From assembly GCA_000431015.1 (NCBI GenBank), contig HF986083.1, positions 24,345 through 88,344 of the forward strand: a stretch of 64,000 nucleotides of DNA, read 5' to 3'. The stretch is from Alistipes sp. CAG:514. GTDB lineage: Bacteria; Bacteroidota; Bacteroidia; Bacteroidales; UBA932. Positions 18,188-29,620 of the stretch are shown piece after piece. The notes under the pieces were generated by a model. It made no database searches. It was not told where the DNA came from and saw nothing but the letters and a program-made list of their open reading frames with translations. The position numbers were made by a program, and so were the translations under genes. The first letter of the stretch is position 1, and each line of letters opens with the position of its first letter.

Positions 18188-19164
18188 ACTTCTACCAAAT
18201 CATTATCACCAGTCTTGTTGATCTCCGAAAGGCCGCGGCTTTCCTCGTCCAATGTCTGGAAAGAACAGGAGAACTGCGCCCCATACATAATTATAAGCCA
18301 TCCGAACCTCATCCAGATCATGAAGAGGGGGATGGCCGCGATAGTTCCGTACACAGCGTTGAGTCTCATCACAAACACCTGTGTCTCAAGGTAAAGGTAC
18401 TGGAGCAAAGTGAAAGCGACACCCGCTATGATGGCCGCCTTGAACGCGTTGCCGTACCTGACCTCGGTCGCCGGGATGTACTTGTACATCGCCGAGAAGA
18501 TCAAGGTCGCCACGGCTCCCGTGGTGACCCAGCCCAGGAAGGATTTTATCGATGCGGTGACACCGATCCAGTTAGGAACGAGATCAAGCACGTGTGAGTA
18601 GACGATGGTTCCGGAATATAGGATAAGCACGACAAACGGGGTCAGGAACAGCAGCACGAGATCCAGTCCAAAACTCTTGAAGAAAGATCTTTTCCGGACA
18701 TGCCAGACATTGTTGAACACTGTCTCCACACGCATCATCATCCAGATCACAAGCCAGACGAACGCCAGCGCGCTCACAAGGCCGAACAGGCCGTTGGTGG
18801 CCGAAGACAGTATCTTGTCAGCCGAATTAAGGATCATGTCGATGATCTCCTGATTGACATTCGATAAGTACAGCAGATCCTTAAGCTTGTCGGCAAGTCC
18901 GAATCCATTGGTGACCGCGAAGGCCACGGCGATGAACGGGACAAAAGCCATCGTGCAGAAGTAGCTGAGCGCCACGGTCTGAAAACCGATGGCGTGGTCA
19001 GCGAAGTCCTTGAATGTCTTGGTGACGGCCCTGCTCATCCGGACAAAGCGAGCCTTGGCCTTTGGCAGCTCGGTCACTTCGATCGACCAGATGCCGTTCC
19101 GGAAGAAATCCACCATCCTCCGGAAAAACCTTACGCAATTATCCACAAGACACTTAAGCATCAT
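18184..19164 (-). CDS. YihY/virulence factor BrkB family membrane protein
   Basis: Integral inner-membrane protein of the YihY/BrkB family (once called RNase BN); role not established. The 326 residues have an N-terminal amphipathic stretch and about six transmembrane segments (for example FVPFIAVAFAVTNGFG near 75-90, LVLLFLTPFVVLILYSGTIV near 180-199, IAAIPLFMIWMRFGWLIIMY near 275-294). It lies 6 nt after ligA and overlaps rel by 4 nt. A second ATG at 19161 is an equally possible start. Confidence 0.88.
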   Translation of the reverse strand: MMLKCLVDNCVRFFRRMVDFFRNGIWSIEVTELPKAKARFVRMSRAVTKTFKDFADHAIGFQTVALSYFCTMAFVPFIAVAFAVTNGFGLADKLKDLLYLSNVNQEIIDMILNSADKILSSATNGLFGLVSALAFVWLVIWMMMRVETVFNNVWHVRKRSFFKSFGLDLVLLFLTPFVVLILYSGTIVYSHVLDLVPNWIGVTASIKSFLGWVTTGAVATLIFSAMYKYIPATEVRYGNAFKAAIIAGVAFTLLQYLYLETQVFVMRLNAVYGTIAAIPLFMIWMRFGWLIIMYGAQFSCSFQTLDEESRGLSEINKTGDNDLVEV

Positions 19165-19170
19165 CTTCCC

Positions 19171-21276
<2,106 letters not shown>

Positions 21277-21290
21277 CTATGTAAAGATTA

Positions 21291-21298
21291 CAAATTTA
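21291..21298 (-). promoter_or_regulatory. -7 box of the ligA operon promoter (TAAATTTG, minus strand)
   Basis: CAAATTTA on the plus strand is an exact TAnnTTTG match facing ligA, with a leader of about 20 nt to the ATG at 21264. Confidence 0.6.
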
Positions 21299-21386
21299 AC
21301 GAAAAATGTCGGCATTTTACTAAAATCACCCCGGAAGATTATTGAAGATTTCTGACATGGCCAAGGCTGGTCTCATTTGATTAGTT

Positions 21387-21417
21387 TTTGAAAAATTAAA
21401 AGTGTTTCTTAAATTTG
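21387..21417 (+). promoter_or_regulatory. Promoter of the PPi-phosphofructokinase gene (-33 TTTG, -7 TAAATTTG)
   Basis: TTTG at 21387-21390 and TAAATTTG at 21410-21417 are separated by 19 nt, the full spaced Bacteroidota promoter. The ATG is 43 nt past the -7 box. One of the best promoter matches in the window. Confidence 0.75.
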
Positions 21418-21460
21418 TGGCCGGATTTAACGAACATACAAATTTCTAAATCATTCGTAT

Positions 21461-22690
21461 ATGAAAGATTCTATCATCATTCTGTGCGGCGGCGGCCCGG
21501 CACCGGGAATGAACACCGTCGTGTTCTCAGTCGCCAAGACTTTCCTTTCCAACGGCTACAGGGTCATCGGACTTCACGAAGGCTACACCGGACTCTTCCG
21601 TAAGGACGCCCGCACCGAAGACATCGATTTCCTCAAGGCTGACGCCTACTTCAACAGGGGAGGATCCTACCTCCAGATGAGCCGCTTCAAGCCGACAGAC
21701 AAGGATTTCGAGGAGAATTTCAACCTGGCCCTTTTCCAGGACAACAATGTTAAACTTCTCGTCACCGTGGGTGGAGACGACACCGCCTCCACAGCCAACA
21801 GGATCGCCAAGTTCCTTGAGGCCAAGAACTATCCTATCAGCAACATCCACGTCCCTAAGACGATTGATGACGACCTTCCGTTGCCTCACAACGCCCCTAC
21901 CTTCGGATTCAACTCCGCAAAGAACGAGGGTGCGCACATCGCCCGCACCGTCTATGAGGATGCCCGCACATCAGGCAACTGGCTCCTTATCTCGGCCATG
22001 GGCCGCAGCGCGGGTCATCTCGCCCTCGGAATCGGCGAGGCCACGCACTGCCCGATGACCATCATCCCGGAGATGTTCAACAAGACCACGATCACTGTTG
22101 ACAAGATCATCAAGCTCACAGTCTCGACCATCATCAAGAGAATGATCCTCGGCATCCACTACGGTACGGTCGTTGTCGCCGAAGGCGTGTTCCATGACCT
22201 TGATGCTGAGGACATCAAGGCCACCGGCGTGCACATGACCTACGACGAGCACGGCCATCCGGAGCTCGGCAAGATCTCCAAGGCCGTCCTCTTCAACGAC
22301 ATCCTTGAGAAGGAGTTCAAGAAGATCGGCATCAAGGTGAAGACCCGTCCTGTGGAGATCGGCTACGATGTCCGCTGCCAGGATCCTGTGGCCTACGACC
22401 TGTCCTACTGCACGGAGCTTGCGCTCGGAGTCTATGAGCTCTTCTCAAAGGGCGAGACCGGATGCATGGTCTACGTGGACGAGAACGGCAACGCCAACCC
22501 TCTCTACCTGAAGGATCTCCAGAACGAGGAAGGCAAGATTCCTCCTCGCCGTGTGGACATCGAAGGCGGAATAGCCCGCAACTACTACGGACACATCTGC
22601 CACTACATCACTCCTGCCGACTATGAGGCCGCCAAGGCTTTCATCGCCAATCCTGAGGAGTATGACTTCAAGAAGATCCTTAACTGGTAA
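21461..22690 (+). CDS. pfp: 6-phosphofructokinase, PPi-dependent type
   Basis: Phosphorylates fructose-6-phosphate to the 1,6-bisphosphate, probably using pyrophosphate, which makes the step reversible. The 409 residues show CGGGPAPGMNTVVF at the N-terminus, VTVGGDDTASTANRIA near 100-115 and VPKTIDDDLP near 129-138. The Asp in GGDD, where ATP enzymes have GGDG, and the Lys of PKTID are the known markers of PPi use. SAMGRSAGHLALG near 185-197 forms the substrate loop. It stands alone with its own promoter and terminator, facing an intracellular amylase. Confidence 0.9.
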   Translation: MKDSIIILCGGGPAPGMNTVVFSVAKTFLSNGYRVIGLHEGYTGLFRKDARTEDIDFLKADAYFNRGGSYLQMSRFKPTDKDFEENFNLALFQDNNVKLLVTVGGDDTASTANRIAKFLEAKNYPISNIHVPKTIDDDLPLPHNAPTFGFNSAKNEGAHIARTVYEDARTSGNWLLISAMGRSAGHLALGIGEATHCPMTIIPEMFNKTTITVDKIIKLTVSTIIKRMILGIHYGTVVVAEGVFHDLDAEDIKATGVHMTYDEHGHPELGKISKAVLFNDILEKEFKKIGIKVKTRPVEIGYDVRCQDPVAYDLSYCTELALGVYELFSKGETGCMVYVDENGNANPLYLKDLQNEEGKIPPRRVDIEGGIARNYYGHICHYITPADYEAAKAFIANPEEYDFKKILNW

Positions 22691-22712
22691 GACTTGAACA
22701 CCTAAGGCTCAG

Positions 22713-24293
22713 TTAGTTGAGCTTTACGATAGCACAGTCATCACATGACACTTCAACCTCGATCCGTTTTTCCGGGTCGAGGTTTTTTATGCAAAGATAT
22801 CCGACCGCCTCACGCGGGATGAGGATGGACACCCGTTCCCGTTGCCGGCATTGCGGCAAGTCCAGTGGCCGGGAGGCTTCCTGCCGAAGCGCCGCGTCAC
22901 GGGAAAAGTCACAGACGAAAAGCCATACCTCACCGCCGCCGGAGCGCAGGAAGGCGAAATGCCTGTCAGGGTCGAATCCCGGCGAATCCTGGTTGCAGTA
23001 GCAAAGATCGAATGTCCTGCCGGAAGCTACCGCCGGAACCGACGAAGCCATATTCAAAAAGCCTCGCCACTTTTCCAGAAGCGCCGTCTCAGGTGGCGTA
23101 AGTCCCTCTTTTTTATGAATATACCTGATCAACCTGCCGATTGAAGGTATCGTCCACCAGTCGAATATGCTCGTCCTTCCGTCCCTTCCGCTGAAGCCTT
23201 CGGCATCCATTCCACGCTCGCCGATCTCCTCGCCGAAGTAGACCATGAACGGAGCAGTGTTGAGGAATAGGCCGGCTCCGAGCGCCGCGAAAGTCCTTCC
23301 CGCTTCCCGCCCGAAGAAATCGGACGCGAAACGCTGCTCGTCATGATTCTCCAGAAAGTTCAGCATCCGAGGCTGCAAATCACCGAGGAACTGCCAGTTA
23401 TAGGTCAGGCTTCTTGCCGTGCCGTGACCTTCCACAACCGACCTTACCGCATCATAGTACCCGGACTTGTCGTAGAGGAAGTCAAAGCCCACCTCGTGGA
23501 TGTACTTGGCGTACAAGTCCTTATTATAAACCTCGGCGATGAACATTACGTTGCCGTACTCGGCCTTGATCAGGCCGATCAGCCATTTGAAGAACTGCCA
23601 TGGAACCATCTCGACCATGTCGCAGCGGAACCCGTCCACACCTTTGCCGCACCAGTAGCGCACGATCTCGTACATCCTGTCCCACGTCCGTGTGTGGAAA
23701 TCACAATAGTTCAGCCTGATGGTCTCGTACCAGTCATTCACGGAAGGGGAGGGCGAGAAGCAGTTGCCCGATGCCTTCGCCGGATTCTCATAGTAGGTCT
23801 GTCCCGCGAAAGGAAGAGCGAGAGGCTGACCGGGATAGTAGTAGAAATCATTCTCCGGCCTCCAGTGGACTGTCGGATCATCGTCCGCCCCGAGAGGAGC
23901 CACGTCCGGACGGACCAGGCCGACCTTGCCATAGTCACGGGAGACGTGATTCGGCACGAAGTCGATGACGGCCTTGAGTCCGGCAGCGTGCGTGCGCTTC
24001 AATAAAGCCTCGAACTCATCCATCCTCTCATTCGGAGTGTCAGCAAGATACGGATTCACGTCATAGTAGTCCGTGATGGCGTAGGGAGAGCCGGCGGCAC
24101 CTTTCACGATCTGACTGTCGGAGGCCGGACAACCCTCCGCGGAGACTGTCGTGGCGTGCCTGATGACACCTGTGTACCAGACGTGACTCACGCCAAGGGA
24201 CTTGTAGTAATCCAGCGTCATCGGATCGAACTCCGAGAACTTGCCTTTTCCCCACAACCTGGGAAGGACCTGATAAACAATCATCTTGCCCAT
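22713..24293 (-). CDS. Cytoplasmic alpha-amylase family (GH13) glycosidase
   Basis: Retaining alpha-glucan hydrolase or transferase of family GH13. The 526 residues have the four conserved regions: AVIDFVPNHV near 109-118, GVDGFRCDMVEMVP (catalytic Asp) near 219-232, VMFIAEVY (acid/base Glu) near 250-257, and NFLENHDEQRF (transition-state Asp) near 314-324. No signal peptide, so it probably acts on stored glycogen or imported maltodextrin. The C-terminal beta domain ends in VGYLCIKNLDPEKRIEVEV. It starts 2 nt after the PEP-synthase-like gene and is probably translated with it. Exact substrate cannot be read from sequence. Confidence 0.9.
   Translation of the reverse strand: MGKMIVYQVLPRLWGKGKFSEFDPMTLDYYKSLGVSHVWYTGVIRHATTVSAEGCPASDSQIVKGAAGSPYAITDYYDVNPYLADTPNERMDEFEALLKRTHAAGLKAVIDFVPNHVSRDYGKVGLVRPDVAPLGADDDPTVHWRPENDFYYYPGQPLALPFAGQTYYENPAKASGNCFSPSPSVNDWYETIRLNYCDFHTRTWDRMYEIVRYWCGKGVDGFRCDMVEMVPWQFFKWLIGLIKAEYGNVMFIAEVYNKDLYAKYIHEVGFDFLYDKSGYYDAVRSVVEGHGTARSLTYNWQFLGDLQPRMLNFLENHDEQRFASDFFGREAGRTFAALGAGLFLNTAPFMVYFGEEIGERGMDAEGFSGRDGRTSIFDWWTIPSIGRLIRYIHKKEGLTPPETALLEKWRGFLNMASSVPAVASGRTFDLCYCNQDSPGFDPDRHFAFLRSGGGEVWLFVCDFSRDAALRQEASRPLDLPQCRQRERVSILIPREAVGYLCIKNLDPEKRIEVEVSCDDCAIVKLN
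22755..22788 (+). terminator. Intrinsic terminator of the PPi-PFK gene, inside the 3' end of the amylase gene
   Basis: Plus-strand 12-bp stem (AACCTCGATCCG / CGGGTCGAGGTT with one G-T pair), 6-nt loop, then T-run at 22783-22788. It lies 65 nt past the PFK stop and codes on the other strand for the amylase residues NLDPEKRIEVEV. Confidence 0.8.
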
Positions 24294-24295
24294 TG

Positions 24296-27223
24296 TCAGA
24301 AACCGATCAAAGCCTTGCCTTTGTTACGGTCGATGAAACCGGTCAGCCCATCGACTTTGAACACCTTGACGAATTGTCCGTCATGCACGCATTCCAAGCG
24401 CCCAAGCGCCTCGAAATCAATCATTCCCGAGCCGGCGTACTGATCCACGGAAAGGTAGCCCACGCCCAGCGAGGTTATGTTCTGGAAGAAATGCGTTCCC
24501 TGGCTCGGATCTATCCTGAACCCGTCGATTCCATATTCCACAACCATCCTCGCCGCCGAGATGTCTGTCCATGCGACAGGCACGCCAAGGGTCGGGATCG
24601 AGGATCCCCAGCGGCCCGGGCCGACAAGGAAGTACGTCTGGCCGTCGGCAATCATCCCGGAGTTGATCGCGGAGACCTCCTCCGCCATCAGCGCGGTCTT
24701 CATCTTGTCAAAGGATTCCGGCATGATGACCACTATCCTGGACGATTCCGTGAAGTAGCCGTTACCCAGGGCGCTGTCGCTGCGTATCAGCTTGTTGGCG
24801 ATGGAGGATTCCGCATCCTCGATCGAGGATGTCTGCGAGCCGGTACCGCTTGACACCGGACGCACCTGAAGCAGTTTGAGATCAGCCTCCCGTCCGGCGG
24901 AGGAAGGATCCGGGTCAAGTGCGAACTCTATCTCGACCTCGCTCATCAGCTCGTTCCTGCAGATCGACATGACCTCCGACAGCGCTTTCGCAAGCGGCAG
25001 CCTGTCATACTGGAATATTCCGTCAAAGGAGATCACCCGCGCCCCCCGGATCCCGATTCCCGGCACCATCCTGTCATCCAGAGCGTCATAGGTGGAGGCC
25101 ACCAGCTCAGGATGGTCGTAGGAGTCCAAGGCCTCCGCGACAGGAATCCGCCTCAGGTTCACGCCGTCATTCCTGGAGATCTTGAACGCTGCCGGACTCA
25201 TATCCAGCACGAACATCTCGTTCTGGGTGTCACGCTGTGAAAGCCGCGGATTGGACAGCTGGAGTATCTTCTTGGGATGCAAAGGATCCACCCTCAGGGA
25301 TCTGCCGCCGTCAACCACTGTCCTGCCAAGGCCGAAAGCCACGTTCAGAACCCCGTCGGAAGCCTTTTCCGCCCCGATAGGGTAGGAGTTGAGGGATCTT
25401 CCAACACCGGACATCATCGGATAGAAATCATTCCCGTGCGCCGTGCCGCAGATAGTCTGGACGATCACGGCCATCTTCTCCTCGCCGAGCAGGTTGCCGC
25501 TGGCCTGGATGTAATTCCTGCTTCCCCTGAAATAAGTGGACGCATAGACGCTTTTTACAGCCTTTCCCAACTCGCGGAGCATCCTGTCCTTGTTCTCGAC
25601 AGGTGGACACATGTAGGTCGTGTAGACACCGGCGAAAGGCTGATAGTTGCTGTCCTCCAGCTTGGAGCTTGAACGCACCGCCAGCGGCCCGTCCACCGTC
25701 GCCAGAAAGGCCTTGAGGTTCTGCGCCAGCTCCTCCGGAAGCGTCGATGCCACGAACTCGGAAAGGATCTCGTCGTCAGACAGCTCCGAGTCGATCACAT
25801 ACTGTAGTCCGTTGCCGAGGATGAACTTGTCGAACCAGTCCGTGGTAAGCACAATCGTGCGCGGGATGGAGATCCTCAGTCCTTCGTATTTGTCTGTCAG
25901 TGAATATTTCTGGATCAGGTGGTTAAGAAACGCCAGACCTCTGGCCTTGCCGCCCAGCGAGCCGTCACCGACACGTGAGAACCAGAAATAGTCCTCGTAG
26001 GAGTCCTTGTGGAACTCGGTGATGATGCCCTGGCCGATGCTCCTGTGATAGCGGCGGATATTGTCCAGCAAGAAACTCCTGAACTCGGATGCGTCGGTGT
26101 GATGCTCGGCCCGGAAAGTCTCCGCAAGATTGAACAAACCTCTGGCGTAGAGCCATTTGGAGAACATGTTCCTGGATGTGTTGCTGACCAGCACCTTATC
26201 CGGAATGTCATTGATGATCCTCTCCAGCTGCGAAAGGCTCGCGGCCCTGCCGCACTCCACACCGCCTGCGTCCCTGAACACAAAGTCACCGAAACCGAAC
26301 TCTTCCCTCATGTAGTCGCCGAGCTGAAGGAAGAGCGTGCTTGAATATTTCTTAAGAAATCCCACGCCAAGTTCCTCCGCCACCTTGGCAAGGCCGCCTT
26401 GCGAGGATTGGAGAAGGACTGGCATCAGGGGATCATATTCACGGATGACCTTGACAAGGTCAATGCCGGCGTCAAGTTTCTCGGTCTTTGGATCATCGCC
26501 CTTATGGACGACCATCCCGACATCGGAGATGACACCCAGCAGGTTGCGCCCGTATTTCTTGAAGTAGGCGAGTGCCTCCTCAAGGCAGGTGGCAAGGAAT
26601 ATCTTCGGTCTCGACCTCTTGCGGTACTTCTTCTGGTCCTCATTGAGGGATTCCTTGAGGAACTCGCGGCTCTGGGTGAGCACAATCTTGTAGAGTTCGG
26701 GAAGATAGTTCGAGTAGTAGCGGATCGAGTCCTCCACCAGAAGAATGCCCTTGACGCCTACCTCGAACACGTCGTTGTCAGCGTTCGCCGCATCCTCAAG
26801 CAATTTGACGATCGCAAGGATAAGATCGGCGTTGCCGTGCCAGCTGAACACGAAGTCCACGCCCGGACGAGGCGACTCCAACACCCTCTGCCTCACCGCC
26901 TTGGAGTAATGGATCAGGAGAACGAACGGGATGCCCCTACCTTCTTCCTTAAGCTCGGACGCAAACGGGAATATTCCTTTGTCCTGCTCGTTGAACATGC
27001 AGATGATCATGTCCACCTCCGTCTCGGAGCTTACGATCTCCCTTGCCTGTTGTGATGAGTTCGCCCAGATGAATTTAGGCGGATTGCTCAGATTCAGCTC
27101 GCGGTACTCGCTTCTGACCTGATTCTCAATTCGTCCGTCCTCTTCCAAGGCAAAAGCGTCGTAGTTGCTGCAGATCATCAGGATCTTCCTGATCCTGGAG
27201 CGCATCAAGGATTCTTCGTTCAT
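24296..27223 (-). CDS. Receiver-receiver-PEP-synthase-like (PPDK N-terminal) fusion protein
   Basis: The 975 residues fuse two response-regulator-like domains to an ATP-grasp domain of PEP synthase type. Receiver 1 (about 13-150, RKILMICSNYDAFALEEDGR) lacks the usual acidic pocket. Receiver 2 (about 157-310, KGILLVEDSIRYYSNYLPEL, VISDVGMV with the likely phosphoacceptor Asp near 231, LQSSQGG) is better kept. The PPDK N-terminal domain spans about 415-795 (GDGSLGGKARGLAFLNHL, LAVRSSSKLEDSNYQPFAGVY, LLQVRPVS). About 180 further residues include YFLVGPGRWGSS and DPSQGTHFFQN. The phosphohistidine swivel domain and PEP-binding barrel of true PEP synthase are not visible, so PEP synthesis by this protein alone is doubtful. 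Co-transcribed with the amylase. Confidence 0.82.
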   Translation of the reverse strand: MNEESLMRSRIRKILMICSNYDAFALEEDGRIENQVRSEYRELNLSNPPKFIWANSSQQAREIVSSETEVDMIICMFNEQDKGIFPFASELKEEGRGIPFVLLIHYSKAVRQRVLESPRPGVDFVFSWHGNADLILAIVKLLEDAANADNDVFEVGVKGILLVEDSIRYYSNYLPELYKIVLTQSREFLKESLNEDQKKYRKRSRPKIFLATCLEEALAYFKKYGRNLLGVISDVGMVVHKGDDPKTEKLDAGIDLVKVIREYDPLMPVLLQSSQGGLAKVAEELGVGFLKKYSSTLFLQLGDYMREEFGFGDFVFRDAGGVECGRAASLSQLERIINDIPDKVLVSNTSRNMFSKWLYARGLFNLAETFRAEHHTDASEFRSFLLDNIRRYHRSIGQGIITEFHKDSYEDYFWFSRVGDGSLGGKARGLAFLNHLIQKYSLTDKYEGLRISIPRTIVLTTDWFDKFILGNGLQYVIDSELSDDEILSEFVASTLPEELAQNLKAFLATVDGPLAVRSSSKLEDSNYQPFAGVYTTYMCPPVENKDRMLRELGKAVKSVYASTYFRGSRNYIQASGNLLGEEKMAVIVQTICGTAHGNDFYPMMSGVGRSLNSYPIGAEKASDGVLNVAFGLGRTVVDGGRSLRVDPLHPKKILQLSNPRLSQRDTQNEMFVLDMSPAAFKISRNDGVNLRRIPVAEALDSYDHPELVASTYDALDDRMVPGIGIRGARVISFDGIFQYDRLPLAKALSEVMSICRNELMSEVEIEFALDPDPSSAGREADLKLLQVRPVSSGTGSQTSSIEDAESSIANKLIRSDSALGNGYFTESSRIVVIMPESFDKMKTALMAEEVSAINSGMIADGQTYFLVGPGRWGSSIPTLGVPVAWTDISAARMVVEYGIDGFRIDPSQGTHFFQNITSLGVGYLSVDQYAGSGMIDFEALGRLECVHDGQFVKVFKVDGLTGFIDRNKGKALIGF

Positions 27224-27323
27224 TCGCTTCGTTGTTTTAAGGAACGCAAATTACGAAAAATCTCCGGAATATTCTTGTGTCTGCCTTAAGATTCCGCTCC
27301 CGAAAAGGCCTGAAAGGCGGGAA

Positions 27324-28073
27324 TCATCCCCTGCGGCGGAATTCTGCGACGGTCACCGCTGTCGCGACAGCGGCGTTCAAGGACTCTGAGCCCCTCTCGT
27401 CACGCGGCCACGGAGGAATGAACAGCCGGTCGGTCACCAGTCCGCCCACCTCGTCGGAGATACCGTTCGACTCGTTGCCTATCACGATGACGGACGCTGA
27501 TGCAGCTCCCGTTGCCAACTCCTTGACGTACAGATCCTCGCCATTGAGAAATGTGCCATAGACATGCCCTCCGGCGGACGCGGCGGCCCTGCACAGATCC
27601 GGAATGTCGCAATAATGGAACCGGACTCTGAATATGGCGCCCATCGTGGACTGCACAACCTTGGGATTGAATATGTCAACGGTGTCGGGGGAGGCGTAGA
27701 CCGCATCGATTCCGAACCAGTCGGCGATGCGGATGATCGTCCCGAGATTGCCCGGATCCCTGATGCCGTCAAGGGCAAGGAATAGCCCCTTGGAAGGAAG
27801 CGAATCCTCCGCGAACTTATTAATTGTCATGTCATCCGGCTTCTTGACCAAGGCCAGGGCCGGGGAAGGGGATGAGAGCAGGCTCATCCTCTCCATCGCA
27901 GTGTCACCTATCTCCTCAGAGCGGTAGATTCTCCTGACCTCAAAAGATGAGCGGACAGCCTCCTCGACCATCTTCTCGCCCTCCACCACAAAAAGATCAT
28001 TCTCGTCCCGGAACTTTTTATGGCTAAGGGACTTGACAAACTTTATCTCATTATTTGAGACAGGTGACCGCAT
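27324..28073 (-). CDS. TrmH-family RNA 2'-O-methyltransferase
   Basis: SPOUT methyltransferase moving a methyl group from SAM to a ribose 2'-OH of rRNA or tRNA. The 249 residues have a substrate-binding N-terminal domain (NDLFVVEGEKMVEEAV) and the three SpoU motifs: DGIRDPGNLGTIIRIADW near 98-115, VIVIGNESNGISDEV near 197-211, and GSESLNAAVATAVTVAEF near 228-245. The substrate (23S rRNA or tRNA) cannot be assigned. It follows speA by 3 nt; a 100-bp gap separates it from the PEP-synthase-like gene. Confidence 0.9.
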   Translation of the reverse strand: MRSPVSNNEIKFVKSLSHKKFRDENDLFVVEGEKMVEEAVRSSFEVRRIYRSEEIGDTAMERMSLLSSPSPALALVKKPDDMTINKFAEDSLPSKGLFLALDGIRDPGNLGTIIRIADWFGIDAVYASPDTVDIFNPKVVQSTMGAIFRVRFHYCDIPDLCRAAASAGGHVYGTFLNGEDLYVKELATGAASASVIVIGNESNGISDEVGGLVTDRLFIPPWPRDERGSESLNAAVATAVTVAEFRRRG

Positions 28074-28076
28074 GGC

Positions 28077-29471
28077 CTAGAATCCGAGAATCTTAAGCAT
28101 CGAGTCAGAGCTCTGCTCAGGAGCGAAGACCCTTGTCGCGATCTTGCCGTCCTTGTCCTTGTCGATCAGGATGTGCTTAGGTGAAGGCTGAAGGCAGTGC
28201 TTCACTCCGCCGTAGCCGGATATGGCCTCCTGATAGGCTCCCGTGTGGAAGAAGCCGATGTAAAGCGGATCCCTTCTGTTCTTCATCACAGGGAGGAAAA
28301 TCGCGTTGGAGTGCGCCTCGGAGTTGTAGAAGTCCTTGCTGTCACAGGTAAGCCCGCCGATGAACACCCTATGATATTCCTCATTCCATTTGTTGATAGG
28401 GAAGAGGATGAACCTCTGATGAAGTCCCCAGGTGTCCGGAAGGCTCGTCATGAAGGAATTGTCGATCATGTACCAGCACTCGCGGTCATTCTGCTGCTTG
28501 ACATCCAGGACTTTGAATATGGTCGCGCCGCTCTCGCCGACGGTGAAGTTGCCGAACTCCGTGTAGATGTCCGGAACCTGCACGCCGTGAGCGTCGCACA
28601 CGGACTTGATCTGGTACACGATCTCCTCGATCATATATTTGTAGTCATAATCGACTGCCAATGAAGTCTTTATAGGAAGGCCTCCTCCGATATTCAAAGA
28701 ATCAAGGTCCGGACATATCTGCTTGAGGTCGCAGTAGAGGTTCAGGCAGCGCGCCAGTTCGTTCCAGTAGTAGGAGGTGTCCCTGATGCCGGTGTTGATG
28801 AAGAAGTGGAGCATCTTCAGCTTGAACTTAGGATTCTTGCTGATGCCGTTGCGGTAGAACGGAATGATGTCCGAGTACCTTATTCCCAGACGGGAAGTGT
28901 AGAAGTCGAATGAAGGCTCCTCCTCCGAGGCGATGCGTATGCCAAGCTGCGTCGGCACGTCGATCAGGTCGTCAAGATCCTCCAGCTCGTTCTTGTTGTC
29001 CAGCACAGGGATGATGTTGTGCCAGCCCTCGTTGAGCATGTTAGCGATGTTCTGGACGTACTGCGGCCTCTTGAAACCGTTGCATATGATGATCAAGTTC
29101 TTGTCCACCAACTTGTCCGACTCCAGTTTGCGGATCAGGTCAAGATCGTAGGCGGACGATGTCTCAAGATGCACGTCGCTCTTGAGAGCCTGCTCGATGA
29201 CAAACTTGAACTGGGAACTCTTGGTGCAGTAGCAGTAGTGATGGTCACCTTCGTAGCTGACCTTCGACATGGCGTTGCGGAACATTCTCTTGGCCCTCTG
29301 GATCTGTGAGGTGATCTTCGGAAGATAGGTGAGTTTCAACGGTGTACCATGCTCCTTGATGATTTCCATCATGTCAATGTCATTGACGAAAAGGTTGCCG
29401 TCATCAACCCTGAACTCGTCCTGAGGAAAATCAAAAGTCTGATCGACAAGATCAATGTACTTGTTCTTCAT
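28077..29471 (-). CDS. speA: PLP-dependent decarboxylase annotated in Bacteroidota as arginine decarboxylase
   Basis: Alanine-racemase-fold decarboxylase of about 464 residues, close in style to flavobacterial proteins called arginine decarboxylase. The PLP lysine is in YCYCTKSSQF near 82-91, the pyridoxal phosphate-binding glycine stretch is NIGGGLPIKTSL near 258-269, and TCDSKDFYN near 372-380 carries the active-site CxxD motif. It is much shorter than the E. coli SpeA (about 630) and lacks its inserted domains. Likely role: agmatine for polyamine synthesis, though other basic or diamino acid substrates are possible. Confidence 0.75.
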   Translation of the reverse strand: MKNKYIDLVDQTFDFPQDEFRVDDGNLFVNDIDMMEIIKEHGTPLKLTYLPKITSQIQRAKRMFRNAMSKVSYEGDHHYCYCTKSSQFKFVIEQALKSDVHLETSSAYDLDLIRKLESDKLVDKNLIIICNGFKRPQYVQNIANMLNEGWHNIIPVLDNKNELEDLDDLIDVPTQLGIRIASEEEPSFDFYTSRLGIRYSDIIPFYRNGISKNPKFKLKMLHFFINTGIRDTSYYWNELARCLNLYCDLKQICPDLDSLNIGGGLPIKTSLAVDYDYKYMIEEIVYQIKSVCDAHGVQVPDIYTEFGNFTVGESGATIFKVLDVKQQNDRECWYMIDNSFMTSLPDTWGLHQRFILFPINKWNEEYHRVFIGGLTCDSKDFYNSEAHSNAIFLPVMKNRRDPLYIGFFHTGAYQEAISGYGGVKHCLQPSPKHILIDKDKDGKIATRVFAPEQSSDSMLKILGF

Positions 29472-29542
29472 TCTAAAAACAACTGTAACCTAAATGTTCG
29501 ACATAAATAATGTATCCGTCGGCAAAAACAGATACGGGGGTG

Positions 29543-29550
29543 CAAATATA
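29543..29550 (-). promoter_or_regulatory. -7 box of the speA operon promoter (TATATTTG, minus strand)
   Basis: CAAATATA on the plus strand, facing speA, with a leader of about 65 nt. Confidence 0.5.
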
Positions 29551-29606
29551 GGTACGAAAAATCATTTTTTTACCTCATATATGAAGAAAAAGTCAGAAAG
29601 GCTTGC

Positions 29607-29614
29607 TATTTTTG
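29607..29614 (+). promoter_or_regulatory. -7 box of the tamL promoter (TATTTTTG)
   Basis: Only 6 nt separate this TAnnTTTG match from the ATG at 29621, so a transcript started here would be nearly leaderless. No clear -33 element. Confidence 0.45.
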
Positions 29615-29620
29615 TAGAAT

